64,000 nt of DNA, from positions 1 through 64,000 of the forward strand of contig CAZXLD010000004.1 of the NCBI GenBank assembly GCA_964641965.1, written 5' to 3'. This document shows, in pieces, positions 52,274-61,277 of the stretch (the stretch's first letter is position 1; every line of letters begins with the position of its first letter). This DNA is from JAJDFU01 sp964641965 (lineage in GTDB: Bacteria > Bacteroidota > Bacteroidia > Chitinophagales > Saprospiraceae). Both the position numbers and the translations under genes were made by a program. The notes beneath the pieces were generated by a model that was not told the DNA's origin, did no database searches, and saw only the letters and a list, made by a program, of their open reading frames with translations.

Positions 52274-53029
52274 TTAGGCAGGCAGATCAATGGGTAAAAG
52301 CATCACACCCAGGATACTTGCAATCATCATGATTATAAAGTATCCAACAACACAACACATGACGCAGAAAATACTCCTCCAAATACGGCTGAGTCCTGAA
52401 TAGGCTGTAAATAAACCGTAGTTAAACCAGACCTGGTACGCAAATGCGAATAGCGCATACAGAATTCCAAAAATCTGATGTGTATGCAACAAAAAAGCAA
52501 ATAGAAAAAAGAATGAATTTTGGATACCAATGAGGTACATATTTGCAACCAAATGTTCCGTATAGAATAATTTTTCCTTCCTGAAGAATAAGAAGCTGGA
52601 AAGGGCATATACCGGAAGGGAAAGAAGAATGAGTACATTGAAATATTTGGTAGACACATAGCTGATCTTCAATTGGAGTTCCCGAGCCATCTCCAACCTT
52701 TCGTCGTATTCGGATTCGCTACCACCACCAGCTTGATATCCATATTCGAACCCCTCGGCAAAGCCTGACTTGAAGTATTCATCAATATTGCCAAATTGAA
52801 GAAAGAGAAAAGTAGCAATTGCGGTAGTTAGCAGCAGAAATGCTAGCGGCTTTGTATACTCAAAACGCCGCTCTGTAAAAAGCACTGCTTTTACTGTTTC
52901 CCCCGGTTGGAAGAGAAGTTCTTTAATGGTAAAAAACAGACCACGCTCCAACTGCAATTGAGCTAAAATATCTGTCCCAATTTTTTTCCAGGTTATCCGC
53001 TGTACTTCTACATTATTTGGTATTTCCAT
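52274..53029 (-). CDS. DUF3667-type membrane protein
   Basis: A 251-residue membrane protein: an N-terminal cytoplasmic stretch (RITWKKIGTDILAQLQLERG, LFFTIKELLFQPGETVKAVL) typical of DUF3667, then about five helices (PLAFLLLTTAIATFLFLQFG, LILLSLPVYALSSFLFFRKE, LVANMYLIGIQNSFFFLFAF, CVMCCVVGYFIIMMIASILG). Many DUF3667 proteins begin with a CxxC...CxxC zinc ribbon; none is present here even upstream of the ATG at 53029. Function is unknown. Confidence 0.8.
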   Translation of the reverse strand: MEIPNNVEVQRITWKKIGTDILAQLQLERGLFFTIKELLFQPGETVKAVLFTERRFEYTKPLAFLLLTTAIATFLFLQFGNIDEYFKSGFAEGFEYGYQAGGGSESEYDERLEMARELQLKISYVSTKYFNVLILLSLPVYALSSFLFFRKEKLFYTEHLVANMYLIGIQNSFFFLFAFLLHTHQIFGILYALFAFAYQVWFNYGLFTAYSGLSRIWRSIFCVMCCVVGYFIIMMIASILGVMLLPIDLPA

Positions 53030-53367
53030 GGTTATATACGAATTGGAGTATACGGTGTTGTCCAGAATGATAATAAGCATTTGAAAATACAACACGATCT
53101 TTAATCCTAGACAAAACAATTGATCCTAAAATTTCCTCAATCTCAGGCAATACTTTTATGGAATTCGACGAACTTACGGATCTAATATATGCGAATAGCT
53201 TAGAACTATTTCAGCATGGGTAAGGAGCGCTACATTTAAGGAATACCTAATTTGTGAATTATTGTTTCGGGTATTCAATGGAGATCTGTGCATCAAACCT
53301 ACTTATGCCAATCTAGAAGACCTTACCCCAATTGTAATGCATTACCTAAAACTCAATATCAAGCCTT
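53030..53367. other. gap with divergent promoters
   Basis: This 338-nt stretch between DUF3667 and the small lipoprotein has no protein-like frame or recognisable structure. It is AT-rich. Confidence 0.4.
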
Positions 53368-53658
53368 ATGACCCGATTAATGCATTTTTATGTGTTAAGC
53401 CTATTTGTATTGATTATGGCGGCTTCATGCTCCAATAATGATGACGACGTCGATCCATTGTTTTGTGGCACCAATTTCAACTTTGCCAATGAAGTCCAAA
53501 ATGAGCTCAATGATGTGATTGCTGCAGCAAATGCGTTTGGGCTGGATCAATCAACCTCCAATTGCACAGCGTTGAAAAATGCCTATCAAAATTACATAAA
53601 TGCTTTGCGGAACATAGATAGCTGTATCCCTACTACTGACCGGGCAGCCTATTTGTAG
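53368..53658 (+). CDS. small lipoprotein, frame cut short by TAG
   Basis: A 96-codon lipoprotein as written (lipobox MAASC, Cys 21) with CSNNDDDVDPLFCGTNFNFA and a helical body TALKNAYQNYINALRNIDSC. It ends at TAG (53656-53658) after ...AAYL, but the same frame continues ALQDAEDDLDSIC and reaches TAA at 53700. That continuation has the acidic, Cys-ending tail usual in this type of Bacteroidota lipoprotein, so TAG probably replaces a sense codon (CAG to TAG would be enough). The full form would be 53368-53700 (110 residues). Function unknown. Confidence 0.65.
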   Translation: MTRLMHFYVLSLFVLIMAASCSNNDDDVDPLFCGTNFNFANEVQNELNDVIAAANAFGLDQSTSNCTALKNAYQNYINALRNIDSCIPTTDRAAYL

Positions 53659-53723
53659 GCACTCCAGGATGCAGAGGATGATCTGGATTCCATCTGTTAA
53701 GCTCTTGGGCTTGACTCCCAATC

Positions 53724-53750
53724 GTATCCTGGCAAAAAAGGCCAGGATAC
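53724..53750. terminator. hairpin between lipoprotein and macro genes
   Basis: GTATCCTGGC (53724-53733) pairs perfectly with GCCAGGATAC (53741-53750) around AAAAAAG. It lies just past the TAA at 53700 and just before the end of the convergent macro-domain gene, so it can serve both. Confidence 0.75.
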
Positions 53751-53756
53751 CTATTT

Positions 53757-54275
53757 CTAAGCGGAAAAGACTTGCTTGTAGATCGAATAGTTTTCCTCAT
53801 CAAAACAGACCAGTCTTACTTCATCAATGACAGCCCCATGCTCCTCTGATAAGTTATCCAAGGTTTGCTTTACGATAGAAGCTGCACGCCATTTTGGAAA
53901 GCGATATACGCCTGTACTAATGTTGGGGAAGGCCAAGGATTTCACCTGGTGTTGAATAGCCAGATCTAGCGACGTTTTGTAACAGGAAGCTAAAAGCTCT
54001 TCTTCTCCCTGGTCTCCGCCCTGCCATACGGGTCCCACCGTATGAATTACAAACCTGGCTGGCAAATTTCCGGCGGAGGTAATGACGGCACTTCCCGCTG
54101 GACAGGGTCCTTTTTGGTCGACGATCTGAAGACAGGCTTGCAAAATTTCAGGACCACCTTTGCTATGGATAGCACCATCCACTCCGCCGCCGCCCATCAA
54201 GGATGAATTCGCCGCGTTGACAATAGCATCCACCTTTTGTTCTGTGATATCCCCTTGAATAAGCTTTACAGTCAT
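53757..54275 (-). CDS. macro-domain protein (ADP-ribose/OAADPr hydrolase-like)
   Basis: A 172-residue macro domain: MTVKLIQGDITEQKVDAIVN, AANSSLMGGGGVDGAIHSKG, ILQACLQIVDQKGPCPAGSA, VITSAGNLPARFVIHTVGPV, and LAFPNISTGVYRFPKWRAAS. The NAANSSLMGGGGVDGAIH loop and the conserved Asp/Gly are those of the YmdB/O-acetyl-ADP-ribose deacetylase group, which also removes ADP-ribose from proteins or nucleic acids. The ATG at 54275 gives the canonical start; the 28-codon extension is not conserved. Single gene. Confidence 0.93.
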   Translation of the reverse strand: MTVKLIQGDITEQKVDAIVNAANSSLMGGGGVDGAIHSKGGPEILQACLQIVDQKGPCPAGSAVITSAGNLPARFVIHTVGPVWQGGDQGEEELLASCYKTSLDLAIQHQVKSLAFPNISTGVYRFPKWRAASIVKQTLDNLSEEHGAVIDEVRLVCFDEENYSIYKQVFSA

Positions 54276-54376
54276 TCTGACCTTATTTGGTTCAGCCAAG
54301 TACAATATAGATCCCCTACTTGGCTTTTCCTCAGGACCCTGCTTTAAAGCTACAACCAATTCAAATAAACTGATCT

Positions 54377-55453
54377 TTATTCCAGGCCGGCAAACTTTTT
54401 CGCTAAAGCCATCGACAACTGGTAAGCTTGCTCTCCATCTCCTTCACAATTGGTGGTAATAGCTACAGCAACCTGAAGGTCGGCTAAAACCAACAGATAA
54501 CTTCTTCCCCCTGGAGAAGCGCCACCCATATTGGCATACAAGACTTTTTGGCCGTTAAAACTTGCTGTTATCCCGTTTCCCATCCCAAAACTGGTGCCTC
54601 GTTCCTCGCCGGGAGGATACTGCGTGGCCAATAGCCTTTTGATTTCCTCTAATGGTGCGATCGAACCGTCATACAAGAACTGACCGGCTTCGACCAACTG
54701 GTCGGAGGAGGCGATTAATCCTCCGCCTCCATATTTACATTCTGCGCTTAGCCCCTTGATTACCTCAAATTGTTTGCCTTTCCGGATATAGGGCTTTGCT
54801 TTATCTGCAGCAACATCGTCCACCCTTACCTTTTCAGAAAAGGGTATCAGACCATTTAAGGCGTCCTCATATTTTTTACCTGTGATTTTTTCCAACAGAT
54901 GGCTGGCTAAAGTCATGCCAAAGGTGGTATAGATGGATTTGCCGCCTGGCTCATCCTTTAGGGGATCATCTGCAAAATAGGCAACCGCATCTGCAGGGCT
55001 ATCACAGCGGAGGTCTGAAAACTGGATCCAATCCTTTCGCCCCTTGTAGTGCCGTATGCCGGAAGTATGTGTCAATAAATGACGAATCGTAATTCCTTCG
55101 TAATGCAAAGGTAAGGATGGATCAATCTGTCTGATATCCTGATCCAGAAAGTCCAATCCTTGCTCGTACGCCAACTTCAAAAAAGCCAAACCGCTTATAA
55201 ATTTTGAAGTGCTATAGATGTTGAACTTGGTAGATCTGGAAACCTGCTCCCGCGCTTCCAGGTCTCGAAAACCAACAGTTTTATTCCAGACAATGGCTCC
55301 GTTTCCGGAAACGGATACCGAAACTCCTGGATACGCTTTGGAATAGGCGGTTACCGCTGCATCGGCAAAGGTCAGAATCGTATCGGGGAGATCCTGGGCA
55401 GGTAGTTGAATCGTGTAGATCAGTAAATAGGTACAAAGGATTGTTTTTTTCAT
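54377..55453 (-). CDS. beta-lactamase-fold serine hydrolase
   Basis: A 358-residue exported protein with a signal peptide (ILCTYLLIYTIQLPAQ) and a class-C beta-lactamase/DD-peptidase fold. The catalytic SxxK is STSKFISGLAFLKLAYEQGL; HLLTHTSGIRHYKGRKD is the family loop; the third motif region is YANMGGASPGGRSYLLVLAD. Substrates could be peptides, esters or beta-lactams; none is assignable. Not linked to other genes. ATG 55453 starts the signal peptide. Confidence 0.86.
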   Translation of the reverse strand: MKKTILCTYLLIYTIQLPAQDLPDTILTFADAAVTAYSKAYPGVSVSVSGNGAIVWNKTVGFRDLEAREQVSRSTKFNIYSTSKFISGLAFLKLAYEQGLDFLDQDIRQIDPSLPLHYEGITIRHLLTHTSGIRHYKGRKDWIQFSDLRCDSPADAVAYFADDPLKDEPGGKSIYTTFGMTLASHLLEKITGKKYEDALNGLIPFSEKVRVDDVAADKAKPYIRKGKQFEVIKGLSAECKYGGGGLIASSDQLVEAGQFLYDGSIAPLEEIKRLLATQYPPGEERGTSFGMGNGITASFNGQKVLYANMGGASPGGRSYLLVLADLQVAVAITTNCEGDGEQAYQLSMALAKKFAGLE

Positions 55454-55744
55454 AATGCCTTTAGTTGGTTATAGTCTTGTACTTAGTACAGACCCCATTT
55501 CAGAAGGCAGGTTGCACTACCCATTGGCTAAAAGCATAAAAACCCAATAAAGAGGAACTTCTTATTGATTTAGCATAATAATTATATTTAACACAAAGCT
55601 CTAAAATCCAATTATTTACATTTTAATTTTAGATAATTTTAAAAATACTTTATGAAAATCTTAACCCTTTCCACTCTATTTAAGCAGAAACTAAACCTCA
55701 AACATTTAACCTTAAACCAATTTCACATTTAAACCACAGTTATT

Positions 55745-56101
55745 ATGAGTCAAATTCGGAATTCTGTTTTATTGATCGGGAACCTGGGTAAAGACCCTGA
55801 ATTGAAATCCTTTGAAAACGGAAATGCCCTTGCCAAAGTATCGATTGCCACCAAGGAGGTCTACAAAGACGCCAACGGAGACAAACGAACGGAAACCCAA
55901 TGGCACAACCTGGTAGGCTGGGGTAAAACGGCAGAGCTTATGGGTAGTCTCCTGACCAAAGGAAAAGAAGTTGCTATTAGAGGCAAGCTTATCCACAGGG
56001 ATTATCAGGACAAAGAAGGCAACAAACGGTATACCACCGAGGTAGTTGTCAATGAATTTGTCCTCTTGGGTAGCCGCCCTGTAGAAGCTTCAAAGGCTTA
56101 A
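55745..56101 (+). CDS. single-stranded DNA-binding protein
   Basis: A 118-residue OB-fold SSB: SQIRNSVLLIGNLGKDPELK, KVSIATKEVYKDANGDKRTE, TQWHNLVGWGKTAELMGSLL, RGKLIHRDYQDKEGNKRYTT. It ends FVLLGSRPVEASKA and has no acidic DDDIPF/DDLPF-type tip, which standard SSBs use to recruit repair proteins, so this may be a shorter paralogue. An AT-rich 291-nt upstream region (55454-55744) shows no clear motif. A terminator follows. Confidence 0.9.
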   Translation: MSQIRNSVLLIGNLGKDPELKSFENGNALAKVSIATKEVYKDANGDKRTETQWHNLVGWGKTAELMGSLLTKGKEVAIRGKLIHRDYQDKEGNKRYTTEVVVNEFVLLGSRPVEASKA

Positions 56102-56124
56102 CCCAATCCTAAAACATCCAATTA

Positions 56125-56151
56125 AAAAGGCCTTCCTATGGGAGGCCTTTT
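56125..56151 (+). terminator. terminator of the SSB gene
   Basis: AAAAGGCCT (56125-56133) and the following TCC pair with GGAGGCCTTTT (56141-56151), with one bulged T, leaving a TATG loop. The T-run forms the end of the stem. It lies 24 nt after the SSB stop. Confidence 0.75.
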
Positions 56152-56259
56152 ACATGTATCCTATTGAACAGAAAGTGGTAATAATTCAATTATATATCCT
56201 TTATTTCTGCCAATCTTTAAACTCAATCCGGTAAATACTGTACTTTTATTACAAAAAAG

Positions 56260-56916
56260 ATGGGCAAATATATAACCTCCTTTGTATTCCAAACCCTGTT
56301 GGTTTCCAGCACCTTGTTTGCTCAAAACACCCTTCAGAATATTGCTCTAGACGCCTGTGATTGTGCCCAGGAAGAAGATTTACCACGCCTGGAAGAAAAA
56401 GAACGGGATGTCAAGTTGAGTTACTGCATGATGAAATCTGTCCAAAAATTTAAAACCGAACCTGAATTGGCCGCTTTTAATCTGTCTGACCAAGAAGTTA
56501 TGAAAGGTATAGCTCGCCAGATCAGTGTCGAAATGGCCAAAGTTTGCCCGGCGCTCATGATTGAAACTGTTCGCCAAAAGAGCACACCCCAATCCTCTAA
56601 TTATACCTTCGCTCCACCCAGTAGCCCATCTCCAGTTTCTTTTGGCCGACCAGCCACAAAGGGAAAGTCTTTTCAAGGTATATTTTTTGGATTAGAAGAA
56701 GATGACTACGCTGAAATCCTGGTACGGGATGAAAAGGGCCGTTATCAAAAACTCCTCTGGTTGGAAGCATTCGAAGGATCCGAACTGCTGGTTCGTAATC
56801 CCGAAACGCTCAAAGGAAAGAAAGTCCGAATAACGTATTCGGAGAAGGAAGCGTATATCCCCAAAATCAAAGGATACGCACCTAAAAAAATCATTCTCAA
56901 ACTTGAGGTTCTTTGA
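56260..56916 (+). CDS. secreted protein of unknown function
   Basis: A 218-residue exported protein with a signal peptide (SFVFQTLLVSSTLFAQ). The N-terminal helical part has Cys residues in DACDCAQEE, LSYCMMK and KVCPALM; the C-terminal domain is strand-rich (FQGIFFGLEEDDYAEILVRD, KGKKVRITYSEKEAYIPKIK). I do not recognise it. The Pro/Ser-rich linker NYTFAPPSSPSPVSFGRPA separates the two parts. Confidence 0.75.
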   Translation: MGKYITSFVFQTLLVSSTLFAQNTLQNIALDACDCAQEEDLPRLEEKERDVKLSYCMMKSVQKFKTEPELAAFNLSDQEVMKGIARQISVEMAKVCPALMIETVRQKSTPQSSNYTFAPPSSPSPVSFGRPATKGKSFQGIFFGLEEDDYAEILVRDEKGRYQKLLWLEAFEGSELLVRNPETLKGKKVRITYSEKEAYIPKIKGYAPKKIILKLEVL

Positions 56917-56929
56917 GGAGAATTCCCCA

Positions 56930-58288
56930 TTACCTGGGAATCAGCCCACCAGGAAAAACGACCAGACTCTCATTGCCGTCTTTGCCTACGGAGGCAACTC
57001 CAAATAAATAATTGTCAATTACAATATTGTCTAGGGTAAATTCAGTGACATCCCCCACATATCTCGAATACTGCCATTGAGGCGCCGTAGTGTCCCGCCA
57101 ATAAATTTTAAAGCCTGCTAAATTAGGATCATCCGGCCGCTCCCATTGCAATCGTGTAGATGGCCTCACCGCTCCTCCGATCCGAACATCCCCTGGTTGC
57201 TTGGGTGCCCAGGCCAGCCCGGCCAGTGTAATTGCATTTACCCCCGTAAGCCTGGCTGCATATTCAAAGTTAACCCCTTCCAGTACGTCCCCATAGGCAA
57301 TTCCGTCTTCAACACGAAGGTCCTGATGCTGGCGGTTGTAGTTTTCATGTGTTTCCATGATGCGGACCCCGGCAAAACCCTGATCATTAAAAGGGCGGTG
57401 GTGCCCACCCCGTCCAAACCGATCCAACCGATAGATCATTTTGGCGGTTAAATTGGTACAATAAGTGGAGGTCATTTTCTCCACATAACGGGCCAACTGC
57501 CTGGAAACACCATCAACTTCGCCTCCGTAAAACCGACGCCGGCGACGTTGCCGTTCAGTCTCTGTCACTGGGGTCGGCTCTGAAAAAACGCGAAAAGAAG
57601 TATTATCGATCACCCCATCAATTCCTTCAATATTGCCGATCATATCATTGTTGAGTACACCGATAATTTCCCAACCTTCCTCTTTGGCGTACTCGGCCAG
57701 GAAACGCCCACCGAATAAACCCTGTTCTTCTCCAGAGAGGCCAACGTAGATAATACTAGTGGGAAACGGATATTTGGTAAGTACCCGGGCCGCCTCTATC
57801 GTGCCTGCCATGCCACTGGCATTATCGTTGGCCCCCGGAGAGTCGTCCTCCCCATTTAAAGCATTAGATACCCGGCTATCAATATCCCCGGACATGATCA
57901 CATATCGATCTGGATGAACGCTTCCTCGTTGGAACGCCAAAACGTTGACAATCAAAGTAGGCTCAGGAATCCGCTGGCTCATCTGCGGCGTAGCTAGTCC
58001 AGTGTGAAAAGATACCTCCAGGCAGCCCCCGCAAGCCTCAGAAATTTGCTCAAACTCCCGTTTTATCCACCGTCTGGCGGCCCCAATTCCTCTCGTCTCA
58101 GAAATCGTATCCGATAAGGTATGCCGGGTACCAAAATTGACCAATTCAGTGATATCGGATTCGAGTCGTTCCTCCGATACGGATTGAATAATTTCATACA
58201 TCCTTGGGTCCGTCGGTGGAGGTACTTGGGTAAAAACAGGAATAGATAAAAAACTGCAAAACAGAATGAGGAAAAGTTTGGTGTGCAT
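56930..58288 (-). CDS. secreted M28 peptidase with FN3-like tail
   Basis: A 452-residue exported protease: signal peptide (LFLILFCSFLSIPVFTQ), the M28 metal and catalytic motifs SPGANDNASGMAGTIEAARV (Asp and catalytic context), YVGLSGEEQGLFGGRFLAEY (EE), and VLNNDMIGNIEGIDGVIDN (Asp), with HRPFNDQGFAGVRIMETHEN carrying the late His. The C-terminal ~85 residues (RPSTRLQWERPDDPNLAGFK to the end) form an FN3-like domain. ATG 58288 begins the signal peptide. It converges with the gene ending at 56916 and its upstream neighbour MATE is 26 nt away. Confidence 0.9.
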   Translation of the reverse strand: MHTKLFLILFCSFLSIPVFTQVPPPTDPRMYEIIQSVSEERLESDITELVNFGTRHTLSDTISETRGIGAARRWIKREFEQISEACGGCLEVSFHTGLATPQMSQRIPEPTLIVNVLAFQRGSVHPDRYVIMSGDIDSRVSNALNGEDDSPGANDNASGMAGTIEAARVLTKYPFPTSIIYVGLSGEEQGLFGGRFLAEYAKEEGWEIIGVLNNDMIGNIEGIDGVIDNTSFRVFSEPTPVTETERQRRRRRFYGGEVDGVSRQLARYVEKMTSTYCTNLTAKMIYRLDRFGRGGHHRPFNDQGFAGVRIMETHENYNRQHQDLRVEDGIAYGDVLEGVNFEYAARLTGVNAITLAGLAWAPKQPGDVRIGGAVRPSTRLQWERPDDPNLAGFKIYWRDTTAPQWQYSRYVGDVTEFTLDNIVIDNYLFGVASVGKDGNESLVVFPGGLIPR

Positions 58289-58313
58289 CGCGTTTGGGTA
58301 TGAAATAAACCTG

Positions 58314-59696
58314 CTAGACTGTAGCTTCTGCCAATTCTTCTTTTTTGGACTTGGCAATCCTTGGATTAATATTACGCTTTATCTCCCGTTGTGTAAAATA
58401 CCAAGTAACGGAGAAGGCCAATAAATCAGCCACTGGAAACGCATACCAAATTCCATCCAGTCCAAAAAACAAAGGCAGTAGCAGCACGAGTGGAATCAGG
58501 AAGAATCCCTGCTTGGTCAGGGTAAGCATTAGAGCAGGAAAAGCTTTGCCGATGGCTTGAAAATAGGCCGACCCCAACAATTGCATGGCAATCAACGGAG
58601 TGAGCAGAAATACCAGGCGAAGGGCTCTCGGGGTAGCAGCCAACAAATCTGTATCTGTAGTGAATAAAGAGACCAGGTCCTTCGAAAAGAACATTATCAA
58701 AGCGAATAAGCCAACAGCGATCAAGGTCCCTGAACGAACGGACAAATTCACGATGTTTTTAAGGCGCTGCCAATTTTTGGCTCCATAATTAAATCCGGCC
58801 ATGGGCAGAAAGCCTTGGGTGATTCCCAGCACCGGAAAGTTGGCGAACATCATGATCCGGTTAATGATCCCGTAAATTGCTACCGCCAATTCATTCCCGT
58901 AAGCAAAAAGACTTTGATTCAGGACAATGGTTAGGAGGCTCACTGAGCCCTGTCGAGCGAGTGTTACGCCCCCTATGCTTGAAATTTCCTTCACGATGGA
59001 CCATCTCGGTTTGAGACCAGACCGGAAAACGGTTAATTCGCTGCCCCCCCAAATAAAGAACCAAATCGTGAATACCGCACTCATTACATAGGATAAACTG
59101 GTAGCCCAACCGGCTCCTTCCAGCCCCCATCCGAATCCCATGATGAATATAGCATCCAGGACCATATTTCCGATCGCCGGCACCAACATCGAGATCATAG
59201 CCATTTTTGGCCTTCCTTCAGCCCGCATCACATTATTGGACATCATAGCCCAGGCCAGGGCAGGAACTCCAAGCAGAATGATTCGAAAATACGTTTGCGC
59301 CGGACCAAGTATATCCCCATTCGCCCCAAATAAGCGCAGGATTGGAACTTCAAAAATACGGCCCAACAACACAAAACTTAGGGATAGCCCTCCTACCAGC
59401 GTAACCATGTTGCTAAATGTCAAACAAGCCCGCTTGGGCTTTTCCGCTCCCAGAAACCTCGATATCATGGATCCGCCCCCTACCCCAATAGCCATTCCGG
59501 TGGAGGAGATTAGAAAAGTAATGGGCAGAACAACAGTAATGGCTGCGATTCCGAGCGTCCCTACAAATCGACCAACAAAGATGGTATCAACAATAAAGTT
59601 GATAGACATGACCAGGATCCCAATTGAAGCGGGCACTGCCATTTTCACCAATAAACTCCCAATGGGGGCAGTACCTAATTCCTTGGATCCTTTCAT
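58314..59696 (-). CDS. MATE-family efflux transporter
   Basis: A 460-residue twelve-helix transporter of the multidrug/oligosaccharide-lipid/polysaccharide (MATE) superfamily: GSLLVKMAVPASIGILVMSI, IVDTIFVGRFVGTLGIAAIT, GGGSMISRFLGAEKPKRACL, RAEGRPKMAMISMLVPAIGN, and the repeated second half GVTLARQGSVSLLTIVLNQS. It likely exports cationic drugs by Na+ or H+ antiport. ATG 59696 is the conventional start; 24 upstream codons are rejected. It is divergent from the CAP_ED kinase. Confidence 0.9.
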   Translation of the reverse strand: MKGSKELGTAPIGSLLVKMAVPASIGILVMSINFIVDTIFVGRFVGTLGIAAITVVLPITFLISSTGMAIGVGGGSMISRFLGAEKPKRACLTFSNMVTLVGGLSLSFVLLGRIFEVPILRLFGANGDILGPAQTYFRIILLGVPALAWAMMSNNVMRAEGRPKMAMISMLVPAIGNMVLDAIFIMGFGWGLEGAGWATSLSYVMSAVFTIWFFIWGGSELTVFRSGLKPRWSIVKEISSIGGVTLARQGSVSLLTIVLNQSLFAYGNELAVAIYGIINRIMMFANFPVLGITQGFLPMAGFNYGAKNWQRLKNIVNLSVRSGTLIAVGLFALIMFFSKDLVSLFTTDTDLLAATPRALRLVFLLTPLIAMQLLGSAYFQAIGKAFPALMLTLTKQGFFLIPLVLLLPLFFGLDGIWYAFPVADLLAFSVTWYFTQREIKRNINPRIAKSKKEELAEATV

Positions 59697-59736
59697 AATG
59701 TAAGAACTAACAACTAGTGGTAACGCTGCATGGTAA

Positions 59737-59779
59737 TCAAAGTTGGCCTGGATCAAGGAATAGATCAACCAATCTTTGA
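59737..59779. promoter_or_regulatory. inverted repeat in the MATE/CAP_ED divergent gap
   Basis: TCAAAGTTGG (59737-59746) and CCAATCTTTGA (59769-59779) are near-complementary, with one extra T, across a 22-nt loop. Position between divergent genes suggests an operator or hairpin; no regulator is known. Confidence 0.25.
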
Positions 59780-59819
59780 CCCAGGTGTATATACAAATGA
59801 TCCAACTAGATTTTTTCTA

Positions 59820-61247
59820 ATGAAATTGTTGACAAAAACGCCTGACCTAGTAGACACCCTGCAATCCTTTGAAGTATTTGCAAACATCCGACCAGAATCC
59901 CTTGAATGGCTGATCGATCGATCGGCGTATACCTTTTACGAGGATGGTGAGGTCCTTTTCAAAGCGGAACAACCCATCAATGCCATGTCTTTCATCTTGA
60001 AAGGCAGCATTGAAATCCGGATGGTTCGGGATGGGGAAATGAAAGAGCTGGGTGTTGTAGAACCCGGAGAATTTACAGGTGTTTTGCCATTTTCCCGCAT
60101 GAAAGTAGCGAAAGCAAAAGGTACAGCCCGAGGAGACGTTTACGCTTTGGAACTTCCCAAGGAATGCTTTACCGAGATGGTCAATGTGGATTATAACCTC
60201 ACCAGGGAGTTGGTAGGGATCATGAGCAACCGGATACGGGAACATACCAGTCAGCGATTTCAGGACGAAAAACTCATGTCCCTCGGAAGGCTCTCTGCCG
60301 GACTGGCGCACGAATTGAATAATCCAGCCTCTGCTATTAAACGCAGTGTAGAAGAGTTATACCAAAAGGTGCATAAGACCCCTGAAAAATTTAAAAAAGT
60401 GATCACGATTAAGATCACGCCTGAAGAAACAGATGCCGTAAACGAAATCATGTTTGCTAAAATCAATCAGGAGTCCTATCCAGATCTTACGCTTATGGAA
60501 CGGGAAGAGCGCTTGGATGACCTGATTGACTGGTTGGAAGACCATGAGGTAAAGCATGCCGATGACTTGGCTGAGACCTTTGTCGACTTTGACCTGGGTG
60601 TATCCGAACTGGAACAAATTGATGACATCCTAAATGGCAGAGGATTAAGCACCGTGCTTTCCTGGATAGAAAGTACCATGAGCCTTGAGCGTTTAGTAAC
60701 TGAAATCCAGGAATCTGCCGACCGGATTTCCACACTGGTCAAATCGGTCAAGGCCTATTCCCACATGGATAAAGGGGACGGTCAGGAGCCCATCGATATT
60801 CATGATGGCCTGCGCAATACCCTAATCATGCTAAAGCACAAATTCAAACACTACCATATTGAGGTGGAAAAGGATTGGAATCACCAATTGCCGAAAATTG
60901 TGGCACATCCCGGTAGCCTAAACCAGGTATGGACCAATTTGATTGTGAACGCTGTGGATGCTATGAGGGAGGAAGGAGGCAAATTGACCATTCGGACTCG
61001 ACAAGACCGGGATTTCCTCTGCGTGGATGTCATAGACACAGGTTCAGGCATCTCAGAGGAGAATCTGTCTAAAATATTCGACCCTTTTTTCACAACTAAA
61101 CCTATGGGTGAAGGTACCGGAATGGGGCTTGATATCGTCAAAAAAATCGCAAATAACCACAAGGCTGCCATTCGGGTCAAATCCAAACCCGGAGAAACCA
61201 TATTCACGGTTTGTTTTCCCATGGCCAAGGTGGGAGTGCCCGCTTAA
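59820..61247 (+). CDS. CAP_ED sensor histidine kinase
   Basis: A 475-residue soluble kinase. A cyclic-nucleotide-binding-like domain (~15-135: EDGEVLFKAEQPINAMSFIL, GVVEPGEFTGVLPFSRMKVA) precedes a HisKA-like dimerisation region whose acceptor lies in GRLSAGLAHELNNPASAIKR (~163), a long acidic helical linker, and HATPase_c (~345-475: NQVWTNLIVNAVDAMREEGG, DTGSGISEENLSKIFDPFFT, GTGMGLDIVKKIANNHKAAI). It has no membrane segment. The response-regulator/thioredoxin-reductase fusion starts 30 nt downstream, so they form a pair. ATG 59820 is preferred over a start in the divergent region. Confidence 0.9.
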   Translation: MKLLTKTPDLVDTLQSFEVFANIRPESLEWLIDRSAYTFYEDGEVLFKAEQPINAMSFILKGSIEIRMVRDGEMKELGVVEPGEFTGVLPFSRMKVAKAKGTARGDVYALELPKECFTEMVNVDYNLTRELVGIMSNRIREHTSQRFQDEKLMSLGRLSAGLAHELNNPASAIKRSVEELYQKVHKTPEKFKKVITIKITPEETDAVNEIMFAKINQESYPDLTLMEREERLDDLIDWLEDHEVKHADDLAETFVDFDLGVSELEQIDDILNGRGLSTVLSWIESTMSLERLVTEIQESADRISTLVKSVKAYSHMDKGDGQEPIDIHDGLRNTLIMLKHKFKHYHIEVEKDWNHQLPKIVAHPGSLNQVWTNLIVNAVDAMREEGGKLTIRTRQDRDFLCVDVIDTGSGISEENLSKIFDPFFTTKPMGEGTGMGLDIVKKIANNHKAAIRVKSKPGETIFTVCFPMAKVGVPA

Positions 61248-61277
61248 TATCGTATAATTGATCCTAGCATACAACCT

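Noticed and set aside
4287..54275. TIR, Nudix (ADP-ribose type) and macro-domain genes as one NAD/ADP-ribose defence island
   Set aside because: They are tens of kilobases apart with unrelated genes between them; no shared context supports a joint system.
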